Below are positions 36,947-45,694 of a stretch of DNA of 64,000 nucleotides, one piece after another. Source of the DNA: Bdellovibrionales bacterium (lineage in GTDB: Bacteria; Bdellovibrionota; Bdellovibrionia; Bdellovibrionales; Bdellovibrionaceae); the NCBI GenBank assembly GCA_016713585.1, contig JADJOV010000001.1, forward strand, positions 372,001 to 436,000, written 5' to 3'. Below the pieces are notes generated by a model. It was not told where the DNA came from, searched no databases, and saw nothing but the letters and a program-made list of their open reading frames with translations. How positions within the stretch are numbered: the stretch's first letter is position 1; every line of letters starts with the position of its first letter. The translations under genes and the position numbers were made by a program.

Positions 36947-37822
36947 CTATGGAGTCTGAATAATGAAAGTTTTGTCTTTTTGGCTGTAGACAAGGGCGGC
37001 CGCAAGAATCAGCAGAGTGGGTCCTGCCCATTTTTTGTTGTTGGTCCAGCAGTTGCTGTCTGGCTCTGAACCGAATTTTGCGAGGCGAGTCAGCTCGCCG
37101 TTTGCCAAAAGGACTTGTCCTCTATCCTCCAGGTGTTGATCGAACTTTGTCAATTGATAGAGATTTCCTGATGCTTTTACGATTGGATTAAGAGGTATTT
37201 TTTGCTTTAAGAGATCCTCGGGAGTTCCCACAAATTCATACGGCAACCAATCCATGGACAAAAACACGAAACGTAGTGAAAGGGATGGAAGGCTTAGATG
37301 CTTAAGCTTTTGAGTGGACATTTCAACGCCATCAACGATGGCGAGTGGGTAATGTTGAGTCTGGACAGGAAGCTTTAGAAGGGAAGTTTCGCGGGAAGCG
37401 CAGCTGACTCCAGATTCGAAAGCCTCAATCTTATTTTCGACACAAGCGTAAAGTATCAGGGCTTTTCTTTCAGAGGCATTGACTGATTCTAGGCGTTTTT
37501 CGAAATAATCCATGAGTAGGTGCCGGTGCTCTCGTCCAAAGGAAACCTTTTTGGCCAGTAGTAGACGCGCCTCAAGGTCCTTCCATGGAATTTTTGAGCG
37601 AAGGGCTAATTCGAAGTCTTCCACAAGAGGACCAAGGCCTATGTGACTATCAATTTCGCGCCGGGACCAATAGTCTAAAACTGAAACGTGTTTTGAGTTT
37701 TTACGAAGAAACTTTTTGACTTCTTCCGCCGAGGTATCCCTTTCGGGAATGATCGTTGTTTGAGAGGCAGCGGTGCTGAAATTGATTGAGATAAGCAAGA
37801 GAAGGGCGAAGAAATTTTTCAT
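36947..37822 (-). CDS. Hypothetical exported protein of Tad cluster
   Basis: 291 residues. Signal peptide MKNFFALLLLISINFSTAAS from ATG 37822, seven bases after AAAGG; the longer upstream frame is rejected on this ground. The body is helical and charged with two Cys; a hydrophobic segment (WAGPTLLILAAALVYS) lies 15 residues before the C-terminus and may anchor it. It begins five bases after the end of cpaB, so it belongs to the Tad operon. No family recognised. Confidence 0.65.
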   Translation of the reverse strand: MKNFFALLLLISINFSTAASQTTIIPERDTSAEEVKKFLRKNSKHVSVLDYWSRREIDSHIGLGPLVEDFELALRSKIPWKDLEARLLLAKKVSFGREHRHLLMDYFEKRLESVNASERKALILYACVENKIEAFESGVSCASRETSLLKLPVQTQHYPLAIVDGVEMSTQKLKHLSLPSLSLRFVFLSMDWLPYEFVGTPEDLLKQKIPLNPIVKASGNLYQLTKFDQHLEDRGQVLLANGELTRLAKFGSEPDSNCWTNNKKWAGPTLLILAAALVYSQKDKTFIIQTP

Positions 37823-37826
37823 AAAA

Positions 37827-38304
37827 TTACCTTTGATAGGAGATTTCAAATTTGGCTTTGTGCTTGAGTGTGATCTCGGATCCCTCTCGTTTGTGGTTTT
37901 GAATAACCGCAAAATAGGGTCCCGGCTGGGCTAACACTTGATCGCTCTGGGATTCTTTAACGAGGACAGCGTAAAGCTGCGGATTTTTTGGGGGCCCGAA
38001 CAAGCTTCAGACGACTTCCGATTTTACGCCCCTTTTGTTTTGTATCTAATGAAGAGGTATAGAGGTCGACGACAGCGGTCGCACCGACCAGGGAGGAGAG
38101 AGGTTCCGCATTAGCCAACTCGATCGGAATCAGAACATGCCCAGCGGGAATTAAAGTGTCCACGGTAAAAGCTGAGTCCTCTCCTTGGGAATGACTCGCT
38201 TGCGTTGTCGTCTTCTGCGATACGACCCAGAAGGCGACAATGCCCAAAATCGCAAGGGTTGCTAGTCCAATCTTGTTTTCGTGGCATTTTAAGAAGTCCT
38301 TCAT
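37827..38304 (-). pseudogene. cpaB: Tad pilus protein CpaB/RcpC-like, one frameshift
   Basis: ATG 38304 follows GAGG. One membrane helix (GLATLAILGIVAFWVVS), then an SAF-like region DTLIPAGHVLIPIELANAEPLSSLVGATAVVDLY, the pattern of CpaB/RcpC periplasmic proteins. One extra A in the A6 run near 37987 breaks the frame; on repair APKNPQLYAVLVKESQSD continues to TAA at 37827-37829, five bases before the next gene. Full length is 158 residues, shorter than typical CpaB (about 270), so it may be a reduced member. Confidence 0.7.
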
Positions 38305-38356
38305 TTGATTCCTCACATTTATTTGTGGTGGTGAGTGGTGATTTCTAGAGAGTTTG

Positions 38357-38500
38357 CTAATCGTTGTAGATTTGTTGTTCCGCAAATCGTTTTTGAAATG
38401 TTGGTAAGACGAGGAGCATGATTTGAAAAATTAATGCGATTCCCATTATAAAGATTAATGACTCGAAGAGGACTTGCCCAGATTGCTTTTGACGATCCAC
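38357..38500 (-). CDS. Hidden 47-residue prepilin-like protein
   Basis: GTG 38500 lies six bases after AAAGGAG and encodes a short basic leader (MDRQKQSG) and then QVLFESLIFIMGIALIFQIMLL, a type IV prepilin motif with Glu at +5 after the G-Q cleavage point, followed by a short polar tail, stop at 38357. The gene overlaps the 3' end of the tadG-like gene by 46 bases in another frame and precedes cpaB by 52 bases. It matches the N-terminal helix of TadE/TadF minor pilins with nothing after it. Strong ribosome site and motif support it despite its size. Confidence 0.7.
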   Translation of the reverse strand: MDRQKQSGQVLFESLIFIMGIALIFQIMLLVLPTFQKRFAEQQIYND

Positions 38501-39198
38501 TGATTGTTCTCCTTTGCTATGGTGCTATAACAACGTTCATTCCAGACCAACGATCGATCCATCCAATTGGAAAGCCATGATCTGACCCTCAAGGTTAAGT
38601 GCCAGGAATGAACCAGAGCTTGGCGAATTTCGAAGTTCGCCTTGAGTCTGTATGTCGGAGCTCTGTCCGAGCTTTCCGCTTCCACCGCTAAGCCGCCATT
38701 GGGCCAAGTCTGAACATGACTGTGAACGGATAGCCAGTTTCGATTTTGTCCAAAGTGATTGAAAGTGGATTTTAGATTTTCACTCGTGGATTGAAGCGCT
38801 GTCTGCATGGAAAGAGAGGCAGCAGAAATCAAAGTTTGTTGTTGAATTTTTAGGGCTATTTGCGAGCGGATGATTTCGGCGAGCTGGAGCTTCAGGCGCG
38901 CAACAACAGGTGCGGAATATGGGATTGCCCTCAGAGCAACCGAAAGAGCGATGCGTGTGGTGGTCTCTGCTGTTTTGAGTTGGCGTGCCAGCTGGTTTAG
39001 TGAAAGGAGAGATTTTAGTCGCTCGCTGACAACATTTTGGGTTTTGCGTGGTTCAGTGAAGCAAATCTTTTGAACTTGAGACTGCAAATGTAGAAAATTC
39101 AGAAAATACACTCCGCCGAAGATGGTCGTGAGAAATAGTGGAAGGAGCGACAGCCCTAGGAGCAAGATGCCACCTTTGCGGTTCAGTATTAATTTCAC
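38455..39198 (-). CDS. TadG-like minor pilin
   Basis: 247 residues with a basic start and one hydrophobic helix (MKLILNRKGGILLLGLSLLPLFL), then a helical, soluble body with two Cys. N-terminal layout and position after tadE fit TadG-like pilus proteins, but it lacks the usual von Willebrand-type domain, so the name is by context. The start overlaps the tadE stop (ATGA) and the end overlaps the hidden prepilin gene. Confidence 0.6.
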   Translation of the reverse strand: MKLILNRKGGILLLGLSLLPLFLTTIFGGVYFLNFLHLQSQVQKICFTEPRKTQNVVSERLKSLLSLNQLARQLKTAETTTRIALSVALRAIPYSAPVVARLKLQLAEIIRSQIALKIQQQTLISAASLSMQTALQSTSENLKSTFNHFGQNRNWLSVHSHVQTWPNGGLAVEAESSDRAPTYRLKANFEIRQALVHSWHLTLRVRSWLSNWMDRSLVWNERCYSTIAKENNQWIVKSNLGKSSSSH

Positions 39199-39557
39199 AA
39201 CTGCTCCGTATGTATGCTGTATTTTCTTTGGAGCCTTTGCCCGAGAAGAGGCTTCATCGTGAGAGTGAGGTTAGCCGATCGCATTTGACCGCGATGAGCT
39301 AAGTGAACCTCATTGATCGAGACTCCAAAGTGGGACCAAATCAAGGCTTGCTTGAGTCGTTGACTACAATAATGTTGGGACTCGCTAGTCAAACAGATGA
39401 GACTTTTTTGCAATTCAAATTTGATCTGAAAATGGATGATGGTATAGAACACGAAAACAAAGAAGAGCCCGACCCCAATTAGAAGGCCAAGCAATGAAAT
39501 TAATAATTCAGTGAGGGCCTGGCCACGACGAGAATTAGCGATTTGCGGAGTCGTCAC
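39195..39557 (-). CDS. tadE: TadE-like minor pilin
   Basis: 120 residues if begun at GTG 39557 (MTTPQIANSRRGQALTELLIS); a TTG at 39599 would add 14 residues. The RRG-QALTELL prepilin site (Glu at +5) and following 25-residue hydrophobic helix match TadE pseudopilins. Three cysteines follow. It overlaps the end of the flp gene by 23 bases and the start of the tadG-like gene by four, so the pilin genes form one tightly packed operon. Confidence 0.75.
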   Translation of the reverse strand: MTTPQIANSRRGQALTELLISLLGLLIGVGLFFVFVFYTIIHFQIKFELQKSLICLTSESQHYCSQRLKQALIWSHFGVSINEVHLAHRGQMRSANLTLTMKPLLGQRLQRKYSIHTEQL

Positions 39558-39813
39558 GGTCTTTTCGTCCGTTTGAATTTTCGAGGCGTGCGCCTTCAAG
39601 GAAATTCGTTAAATCTTTTTTCTTAACCATGTCGGCAGTGACATTGGCTTCATTGAGATGATCTATGTGCCGACCGCCGAGAGCTTCATTAACTCGAGCA
39701 AATTGAATTGATAGATTGGCACCGACCACTCGAATCACAGCCATGGATGCGACTCCAATCAGGGCCACAATAACTAAGTATTCTACTAAACCTTGTCCTC
39801 GCCGATTATTCAC
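39535..39813 (-). CDS. flp: Flp pilin
   Basis: 92 residues from GTG 39813, seven bases after AGGGAGG; upstream in-frame codons are excluded by this site. RRG-QGLVEYLVIVALIGVASMAV is the Flp pilin signature: short leader, cleavage after Gly, Glu at +5, then the hydrophobic assembly helix. The C-terminal tail of about 55 residues is longer and more charged than in classical Flp1 (about 50-60 total). First gene of the minus-strand Tad operon; probable promoter region lies in 39814-39969, where no consensus was evident. Confidence 0.85.
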   Translation of the reverse strand: MNNRRGQGLVEYLVIVALIGVASMAVIRVVGANLSIQFARVNEALGGRHIDHLNEANVTADMVKKKDLTNFLEGARLENSNGRKDRDDSANR

Positions 39814-39969
39814 AGAAAACCTCCCTTTTTCTGAAACAATCTGCAAAATGCGTGAGTTTCGCCCTTTGGAAGGTATTGCCACCAAGGCCTCACAGAATCT
39901 GGATTTGGGTCGAGGGTCGGATATTCTGATCTAGCTACTTACACTTTTTAGATATAGATCCTGCCCTGT

Positions 39970-41265
39970 GGGATCTTTCTAGAAAGAGCGGGGATTATGT
40001 GGACAACCCACCTAGACGTTAGACTGGAACCCATTAAAAATAGGCGGTCATCCATGACTCATGGGCCTCTGGGCCGGCCCTGAAACCCGCCGTTGAACGC
40101 TCGTCGTGAGCGTCCAAGCAAAAAGAATCAGATGATAAAATCAACATCCGGCTGTGTAACGAAATTTGTTGTGCGATGAACACATCGGCCTTAAATTGAA
40201 GGGCTCATTCCCTCCGCCGGCAAACCGAGGATGGACGTGGTCAACCTGGAGAAAATGTTTTGACCCGCAAATCTTTCCAGTTCTTGAATCCTTAAACTGA
40301 CACCCAAGATTCGGACTCAAAATGATTTTTTTGACCGAAGATGGAATCGGTTTCCCAGAGATATTCTGAGTGCCTTTGACTTCCGCCGCGGAATTTGACT
40401 CCGTGCTGGGGGAAGGTGACCTGTGATTCTTGACGGAAGTATTGACTCCGGTTCGCTGTTTGACATAGCGCTGAGCAAGACTCGTAATCACCTCAGGAAA
40501 TGTGGCTCCGGGCAGGGCGTGGGATAGAAGCTCCTTCGCTCGATCTAGAATTTCCATTTGCTCTTTGCTTAAGGTCAATTCAATTCTGACAGATTCATCT
40601 TTCTGAATTTTCTGCTTGAACTGAGTCTGCGGTGATAGGTTAAATTCCTTGGCCAAGATCAACTCACTCTCTGGCCCGGTTTTATTCTCGAGCCTTGCAA
40701 GAAGGTCCCTCTTTTCACTCGGCAAAAGCTGAGTCTTGTTTTCTTTCTTTGCAAGTCTGAGGACCTGCTGAACCTGAGAAACTTGGGTTAACTTCAAGGT
40801 CCCATTTTCGATCTTGTTTCCAAGCTCTGGAACTTGCTGCATCATTCGCGCGGCATCGATTCGCCGCTGGGCACTGGCCGGAGTGTAGCCGATCTCCCTG
40901 ACCAAGTAGTCAAACAAACTGGAGCAGGCCATAGGAAGGTAGAGCTTTCGCAGATCGATCTCGAGAATAATTTGCAATATTTGATGGGTCAGTTTGCGCT
41001 CTTCGGCCACTCGGTTTTTAAGTTCGCAATGGAGCTCTTCGTTTTTGAGCTTGGACAAATTTTCACAGACAGATTGAGGTGCTTGAGGCGCCGAAGCCAC
41101 TTCGGAGGAGTTAATTTTTTGAGTCATGGTTGATTCCTTTCTGGTGGTTGAAATTTCAGAAGGAGTATAGCATGGGTTTTTGGAGTGCATTTTTTAGGTT
41201 TTTGCGAAGTGAAATAGTCTTTGGACGAGACGAATAGATTGCCTACAAATTGTTAAAACGGCCCC
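39970..41265. repeat. Dispersed repeat with HNH gene, copy B
   Basis: Second copy of the repeat at 108-1488, same orientation, same end points (GGGATCTTTCTAGAAAG to ACGGCCCC). It lacks about 90 bp present in copy A downstream of the gene. It lies between the Tad operon and a region of degraded or noncoding sequence. Flanking DNA is unrelated to that of copy A. Confidence 0.85.
40141..41127 (-). CDS. HNH endonuclease family protein, copy B
   Basis: 328 residues, about 95% identical to the copy at 365-1351. H297, N311 and H319 of the HNH site and C276, C287, C316 are all kept. Changes cluster at residues 12-20 and around the HNH (HIKP to HVHP; ESF to EPF). The ATG at 41127 has the same AGAAAGGA site. 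Both copies are intact open frames, so selection or recent copying has kept them, in contrast to the many broken frames nearby. Confidence 0.8.
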   Translation of the reverse strand: MTQKINSSEVASAPQAPQSVCENLSKLKNEELHCELKNRVAEERKLTHQILQIILEIDLRKLYLPMACSSLFDYLVREIGYTPASAQRRIDAARMMQQVPELGNKIENGTLKLTQVSQVQQVLRLAKKENKTQLLPSEKRDLLARLENKTGPESELILAKEFNLSPQTQFKQKIQKDESVRIELTLSKEQMEILDRAKELLSHALPGATFPEVITSLAQRYVKQRTGVNTSVKNHRSPSPSTESNSAAEVKGTQNISGKPIPSSVKKIILSPNLGCQFKDSRTGKICGSKHFLQVDHVHPRFAGGGNEPFNLRPMCSSHNKFRYTAGC

Positions 41266-41470
41266 CAGTGTGGCGATTAACGAAAGGAGCCGGGACCACC
41301 GCATTTTCGTTTTTTTAGTAAGTCAGGGGCCGTCTGGTGAAAGAAAAAAAGTCGTCAATGGCAAAATGCATGACAAAGAGCATGATAAGCAAAATATTAA
41401 TGCAAATGTAACTGGCCAGGCTTCGACGGGCAGATACTCAATTTGATAGATAAGCTCCGATCAAATCAAA
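41266..41470. other. Noncoding stretch after copy B
   Basis: No gene seen. Together with the repeat's 5' flank it makes about 340 bp without coding sequence. It ends in the short tandem repeat at 41460-41481. Confidence 0.4.
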
Positions 41471-41481
41471 TCAAATCAAAT
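41460..41481. repeat. Tandem ATCAA repeat
   Basis: Four copies of the 5-mer ATCAA plus two bases. In a noncoding or degraded region; length is not a multiple of three, so it may be slippage-prone. Confidence 0.7.
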
Positions 41482-41818
41482 CCCCATCTCCATAGATTCT
41501 AGAAAGAGGCGCCCAGTGTCTAAAGTCTGAACACTTGATGTTTGATTTTGTGAAAAATTGGGGAACCCTGGGCAATCGACAGTCATAAAGATCAGTCGCA
41601 TAGAAGTGCCAGATATCCCAGTTCCCGACTCCGCCAGAAAAATCAAGGGTACCTATCGAATATACCGCCATCATGAAGTCACTGGATCCTGGATTCCTGT
41701 TTGCCCAATTCGGGAGTAGCTTGATGTTTTGGACTTCGCCATTACGGCTCGCATAGAAGCAAGGCACAAGCGGGTAGCACTCGGTATTACGGCGATGTGA
41801 AACCAGTTGGGCAGGGTA
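41471..41818 (-). pseudogene. Possible protein remnant next to repeat copy B
   Basis: The minus-strand frame is open for 115 codons and reads protein-like: CYPLVPCFYASRNGEVQN, GTLDFSGGVGNWDIWHFYATD, ending YGDGDLI. There is no start codon with a ribosome site, and a stop lies directly upstream at 41819. Trp/Tyr-rich strands and paired Cys suggest the C-terminus of an exported protein. I do not recognise the family; it may be a gene truncated when the repeat arrived. Confidence 0.3.
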
Positions 41819-41883
41819 TTACATACCAAAGGCAATCAGCTTCGAGTTTTCGGCACCCACTATATTTTAATGAGTGAAATCAT

Positions 41884-42312
41884 CTATTTTTTAGATTTTC
41901 CTTTAGGATCAGGCTTGCCGGCATGTTTTTCTGGAGCCTTGCCAGGAGATTTGGCCTTAGCTTGGTGTTTGGTCTCAGTTTTTTCTACAACGGGTTTTCC
42001 AACTATTGTCGATTTAGTTGGTACGGGTGCCTTTGTTGTGGGTTTTCCAGTCGCCTTTTCAGCTGGAAGCGCAGAGGCCTTTGTTAGCTCTTTTGCATCC
42101 TTGCGGGCTTGGGATTTCTTTGCTTTTCGGGCGATGATCAGAGCATCCATAATTTCATAGGCTTCGTTTTGCAGATCGTTTTCAAAAACAAATCTATAAA
42201 ACCCTTCAATTTCAGGACTTTGGCGAAGCTTTTTGAGTGATGTCGGCATGACTTCTGACTGAACAAAGTCAATCGTTGCTCCATCTTTTGAGAGTTTTAC
42301 TTTTTCAGCCAT
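41884..42312 (-). CDS. Hypothetical protein with Lys/Ala/Pro-rich tail
   Basis: 142 residues from ATG 42312, six bases after GGAGG. The first 75 residues are a compact acidic domain (VKLSKDGATIDFVQSEVMP, FVFENDLQNEAYEIMDALI); the last 65 are a basic, low-complexity Lys/Ala/Pro/Thr tail resembling histone H1-like tails. DNA or RNA binding is possible. Divergent from folD. Confidence 0.6.
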   Translation of the reverse strand: MAEKVKLSKDGATIDFVQSEVMPTSLKKLRQSPEIEGFYRFVFENDLQNEAYEIMDALIIARKAKKSQARKDAKELTKASALPAEKATGKPTTKAPVPTKSTIVGKPVVEKTETKHQAKAKSPGKAPEKHAGKPDPKGKSKK

Positions 42313-42486
42313 GGGAGCCTCCGGGTTTGCAGGATAGAGTTGCCTTGAGGGCACAAAATAGTCGATTCGGTTCCCTTGGGTCAAGAATGAAATTCATCTC
42401 ATAAATAATTGAAATTCCCGCCAATCTAGCGCAAATTGGCCCGACTATTTGGGCCGACTATTTGGGGTTTGTGTGGAGGTTGCTTT

Positions 42487-43343
42487 ATGTTGATTTTGAA
42501 TGGCCGTGAGGTAGCGGAAGAGGTGAGAGCTCATTTGGCTCTTCGGGTAGAGAATTTTCAGAGAAAAACAGGACGACCACCCCACTTGGTAGTCATGCTG
42601 GTCGGGGAAGATCCGGCTAGTCAGGTGTATGTTAGAAATAAGCATCTCGCCTGCCAGAAAATTGGAATGGCATCGACTGTGAAAGTTTTTCCGAAAGACT
42701 TAGACCAGACGAGCTTTTTGCGGGCGCTGAGTGAATTCAATCAAGATCCGGCGGTCGATGGAATTCTGGTTCAGCTTCCGCTCCCGGCCCATCTTTCGAG
42801 CGAATTGGTGGCAGAAAACCTAAGTCCGACAAAAGATGCTGATGGCCTGACCTATGGAACCATGGGGCGCCTTTTTGCCGGCAAGTCTTCTGTTAAGTCT
42901 TGCACCCCCTAGGGATCATGAGGATTTTGGAGCATTATAAAATTCCAGTGGTCGGAAAGAGGGCGGTCGTCATCGGAAGAAGTTTGATCGTTGGGAAACC
43001 AATGTTTCACCTTTTGACTGAGGCTCAGGCAACTGTAACCTTGTGTCATTCAAAAACAAAAAACCTCCGTGAACATACAACTCAGGCAGATTTGGTGGTT
43101 GTTGCTGCAGGCCAGGCACGTTTCTTGGGCCGCGATGATTTTAAACAGGGTTCTGTTGTTATTGATGTTGGAATGCACGGAACTGGGCAATCTGGAAAAC
43201 TCTGTGGAGATGTTCGGTTTGAAGAACTCAATGGGTGGGTGAGTGCCGCGACTCCCGTTCCTGGTGGAGTCGGACCAATGACAATCACCTCTCTCCTTGA
43301 AAATACGCTGGTTTTGGCTGAGCTGCGGGTGAACCGATCATGA
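42487..43343 (+). pseudogene. folD: FolD, methylene-THF dehydrogenase/cyclohydrolase, one frameshift
   Basis: Bifunctional folate enzyme interconverting methylene- and formyl-THF. Visible: ASQVYVRNKHLACQKIGM with the catalytic Lys, DGILVQLPLP, KDADGLT, then VVIGRSLIVGKPM (NADP-binding) and PGGVGPMTITSLLENT. One C is missing from the C5 run at 42905-42910: the frame stops at SCTP instead of running on CTP-LGIMRILEHY. Repaired length is 285 residues, normal. ATG 42487 follows TGGAGG. The canonical PCTP is SCTP here. Confidence 0.9.
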
Positions 43344-44305
43344 GCTCTCCGTTCTTGCGAAATGTTTGGTACGCGGCCTGTCTGACTGCGGACATTAAGA
43401 AAAATAAAATGTTAACTCGAGTTATTTTGGGTGAACCTGTTTTGTTATACAGAAATCAGAAGGGAAACGTTAAGGCCTTACGTGACATTTGTCCCCATCG
43501 AGGAATTCCACTGTCTTATGGTCGTTTGGTCGATGATCAGGTCGAGTGTCCCTATCATGGTTGGAAGTTCGACTGTGAAGGAACTTGCACTGAAATTCCT
43601 TCGTTGTTGCCAGATCAGAGTTTTGATTCCACAAAGATTAAGGTTCGAACGTACTTAACAAGAGAACAACAAGGCGTTGTGTGGGTTTTCATGAGTGATA
43701 GAGCGTCTAGAAGCGCCTCAGAGGTGACTGCCTTGGAGAGCTCCTCTGGCCCTCAAATTCCCATTCTGAGTGCGCTTCCGCTTGAAGCAAAACCTCAGGT
43801 TGCTCTGAATAAAATGTTTTCTTGTCATGTGGATCATGCGGTGATTGGATTAATGGATCCTGCCCACGGACCTTTTATTCACAAAAGTTGGATGTGGCGG
43901 TCCCAGAAGTCCATGCTTGAAAAGACTAAAAAATTTGCGCCGGTTCCATTTGGTTTTCAAATGATTCGACATAGGCCTTCGAAAAACTCGAAAGCCTATA
44001 AAATTTTGGGAGGTGCTCCCACGACTGAAATCACCTTCACCCTGCCAAGTGTTCGGGTGGAGCATATTTGTGTGGGCTTGCGAAACCTATATTCGATGAC
44101 GTTGCTCACTCCTGTCACAGAAAAAGAGACACGAATTCATCAATTGTTGTATTGGGACATTTCATGGTTGACTCTCATTAGACCTTTTGTGGCGTGGTTC
44201 GCGAGATTTTTTTTGAAACAAGATATGGATGCTGTCAATCAGCAGCAGGATGGTCTTGAATTTAAACATCCGGTGACAGAAGTTGCTCTTCGCTGGCGTA
44301 GTTAA
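43340..44305 (+). CDS. Rieske [2Fe-2S] oxygenase
   Basis: 321 residues. The Rieske motif CPHRG (50-54 region) and CPYHGWKFD bind the [2Fe-2S] cluster; the C-terminal catalytic part has CHVDHAVIGLMDPAHGPFIH, with the two His and Asp expected for the mononuclear iron of VanA/Pao-like ring-hydroxylating enzymes. Substrate unknown. ATGA overlap with the folD stop suggests co-translation, and folate chemistry might link them, for instance through O-demethylation, an inference. Complete. Confidence 0.8.
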   Translation: MSSPFLRNVWYAACLTADIKKNKMLTRVILGEPVLLYRNQKGNVKALRDICPHRGIPLSYGRLVDDQVECPYHGWKFDCEGTCTEIPSLLPDQSFDSTKIKVRTYLTREQQGVVWVFMSDRASRSASEVTALESSSGPQIPILSALPLEAKPQVALNKMFSCHVDHAVIGLMDPAHGPFIHKSWMWRSQKSMLEKTKKFAPVPFGFQMIRHRPSKNSKAYKILGGAPTTEITFTLPSVRVEHICVGLRNLYSMTLLTPVTEKETRIHQLLYWDISWLTLIRPFVAWFARFFLKQDMDAVNQQQDGLEFKHPVTEVALRWRS

Positions 44306-44365
44306 GAAATTGGCAATAAAAGATTGGGAATAAAAAACAAGAGATAGAGAACAGGGCGTAGAAAA

Positions 44366-45694
44366 ATGAAAATACAAGTGAAGCCAGAGGCAGAGAAAAA
44401 ACTTAGACAGGGTTATCCTTGGATTATGGATAATGAAGTTTTTGAACTTCCCCGAGGTTTTCAGCAGGGGGCCTGTGTTGATTTTGTGAATCGGAAAGAT
44501 GAATTTTTGGCTTTTGGATATTTCAATTCAAAGTCTCGAATTAGTGGACGAGTTCTGACCTTCGATTCGACGAAAAAATCTATCACTCAAAATAAAAAAT
44601 TGAGTGAGCATCTGGTGAAGTGCTGGCAGTTGCGAAGAGAGCGAGGCTTTAGAGGTAGCTTCAGATTGTGTTTTGGAGAGAGTGATTCCCTGCCCGGATT
44701 AGTGATCGATTATTATCTTTTGGACAACCATCACCAAGTTTTTTCAATTCAAATGCTCACTTTAGGTATGCAGGGCTTGTCTGCAGATTATTTGGATATT
44801 CTCAAGGAGGTCGTGATTCAAGCGAATCACCTGGGTCGCAGTTCGACCTCTTGGGAGGACACGTCCGTTGTTTTGCGAAATGATGTCAATGTGCGAAAAT
44901 ACGAAGGGCTCGAAGTTGATGTTCCACGCGTTGTTCGAACACTGCGGGAAATCGACCTTTCAAAATGTCAAATTTTGGTTAATGAAGTTGCAGGCCTTGG
45001 AACCATGGCATTGACTGTCGATTTGTATCAAGGGCAGAAGACGGGATTTTTTCTTGATCAAACTGAAAATATTCGAAGGGTTGTTCAATATATGAACCAA
45101 CGACCAAAAAATCTGGACACGCTGCGGGTATTGGATCTTTGTTGTTATGTGGGTCATTGGAGTGCTCAAATAGCCCGCCATCTGTCTATTCTGCCGGTCG
45201 CTGCATCTGCCTCTGAGTGTGGCAGCACGAGAGAAACCCGGGGAGTGAAATGTCATTTGGTTGACGTCAGCGAAAAGGCTTTGGCTGTGGCAGCGAAAAA
45301 TGTCGGAGTGTGGACCACTGAGGTTGAAACATCGTGCTTGAATGTTCTTGAGGAATTGGACACCTTGCCAAGTCAATCCTATGATTTAGTGATTGCTGAC
45401 CCTCCGGCGTTTGTTAAGTCTAAGAAAGATCTTCCGACAGGAAAGCACGCCTACGCTAAGCTAAATGCTCAGGCCTTTCGTTTGGTCAAGCCGGGTGGTT
45501 ATGTTGTCTCTTGCTCTTGTTCCGGACTGCTTGAGGAGGATGACTTTCGAGAAGCTCTTCAAAAAGCTCAGAGTAAGGCGCAGGTGAGGGCTCAAATGAT
45601 TTTGCGCGGCTCAATCTCGGCCGACCATCCGGCACTCTGTAGTTTTCCTGAAGCCGGATATCTCAAAATGGTCATGAATCAAGTGCTCGACTAG
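44366..45694 (+). CDS. rlmI: SAM-dependent 23S rRNA methyltransferase, RlmI-like
   Basis: 442 residues. N-terminal PUA domain (PWIMDNEVFELPRGFQQGACVDFV), central EEHD-like part ending in GQKTGFFLDQ, then the class I methyltransferase domain with VLDLCCYVGHWS, ADPPAFVKSKK and the VSCSCSG motif. RlmI makes m5C1962 in 23S rRNA. The loop CCYVGHWSAQIARHL deviates from the usual G-x-G and there is an insertion (ASASECGSTRETRG) after it. ATG 44366 follows an A-rich leader with AGAGATAGAGAAC. Confidence 0.75.
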   Translation: MKIQVKPEAEKKLRQGYPWIMDNEVFELPRGFQQGACVDFVNRKDEFLAFGYFNSKSRISGRVLTFDSTKKSITQNKKLSEHLVKCWQLRRERGFRGSFRLCFGESDSLPGLVIDYYLLDNHHQVFSIQMLTLGMQGLSADYLDILKEVVIQANHLGRSSTSWEDTSVVLRNDVNVRKYEGLEVDVPRVVRTLREIDLSKCQILVNEVAGLGTMALTVDLYQGQKTGFFLDQTENIRRVVQYMNQRPKNLDTLRVLDLCCYVGHWSAQIARHLSILPVAASASECGSTRETRGVKCHLVDVSEKALAVAAKNVGVWTTEVETSCLNVLEELDTLPSQSYDLVIADPPAFVKSKKDLPTGKHAYAKLNAQAFRLVKPGGYVVSCSCSGLLEEDDFREALQKAQSKAQVRAQMILRGSISADHPALCSFPEAGYLKMVMNQVLD

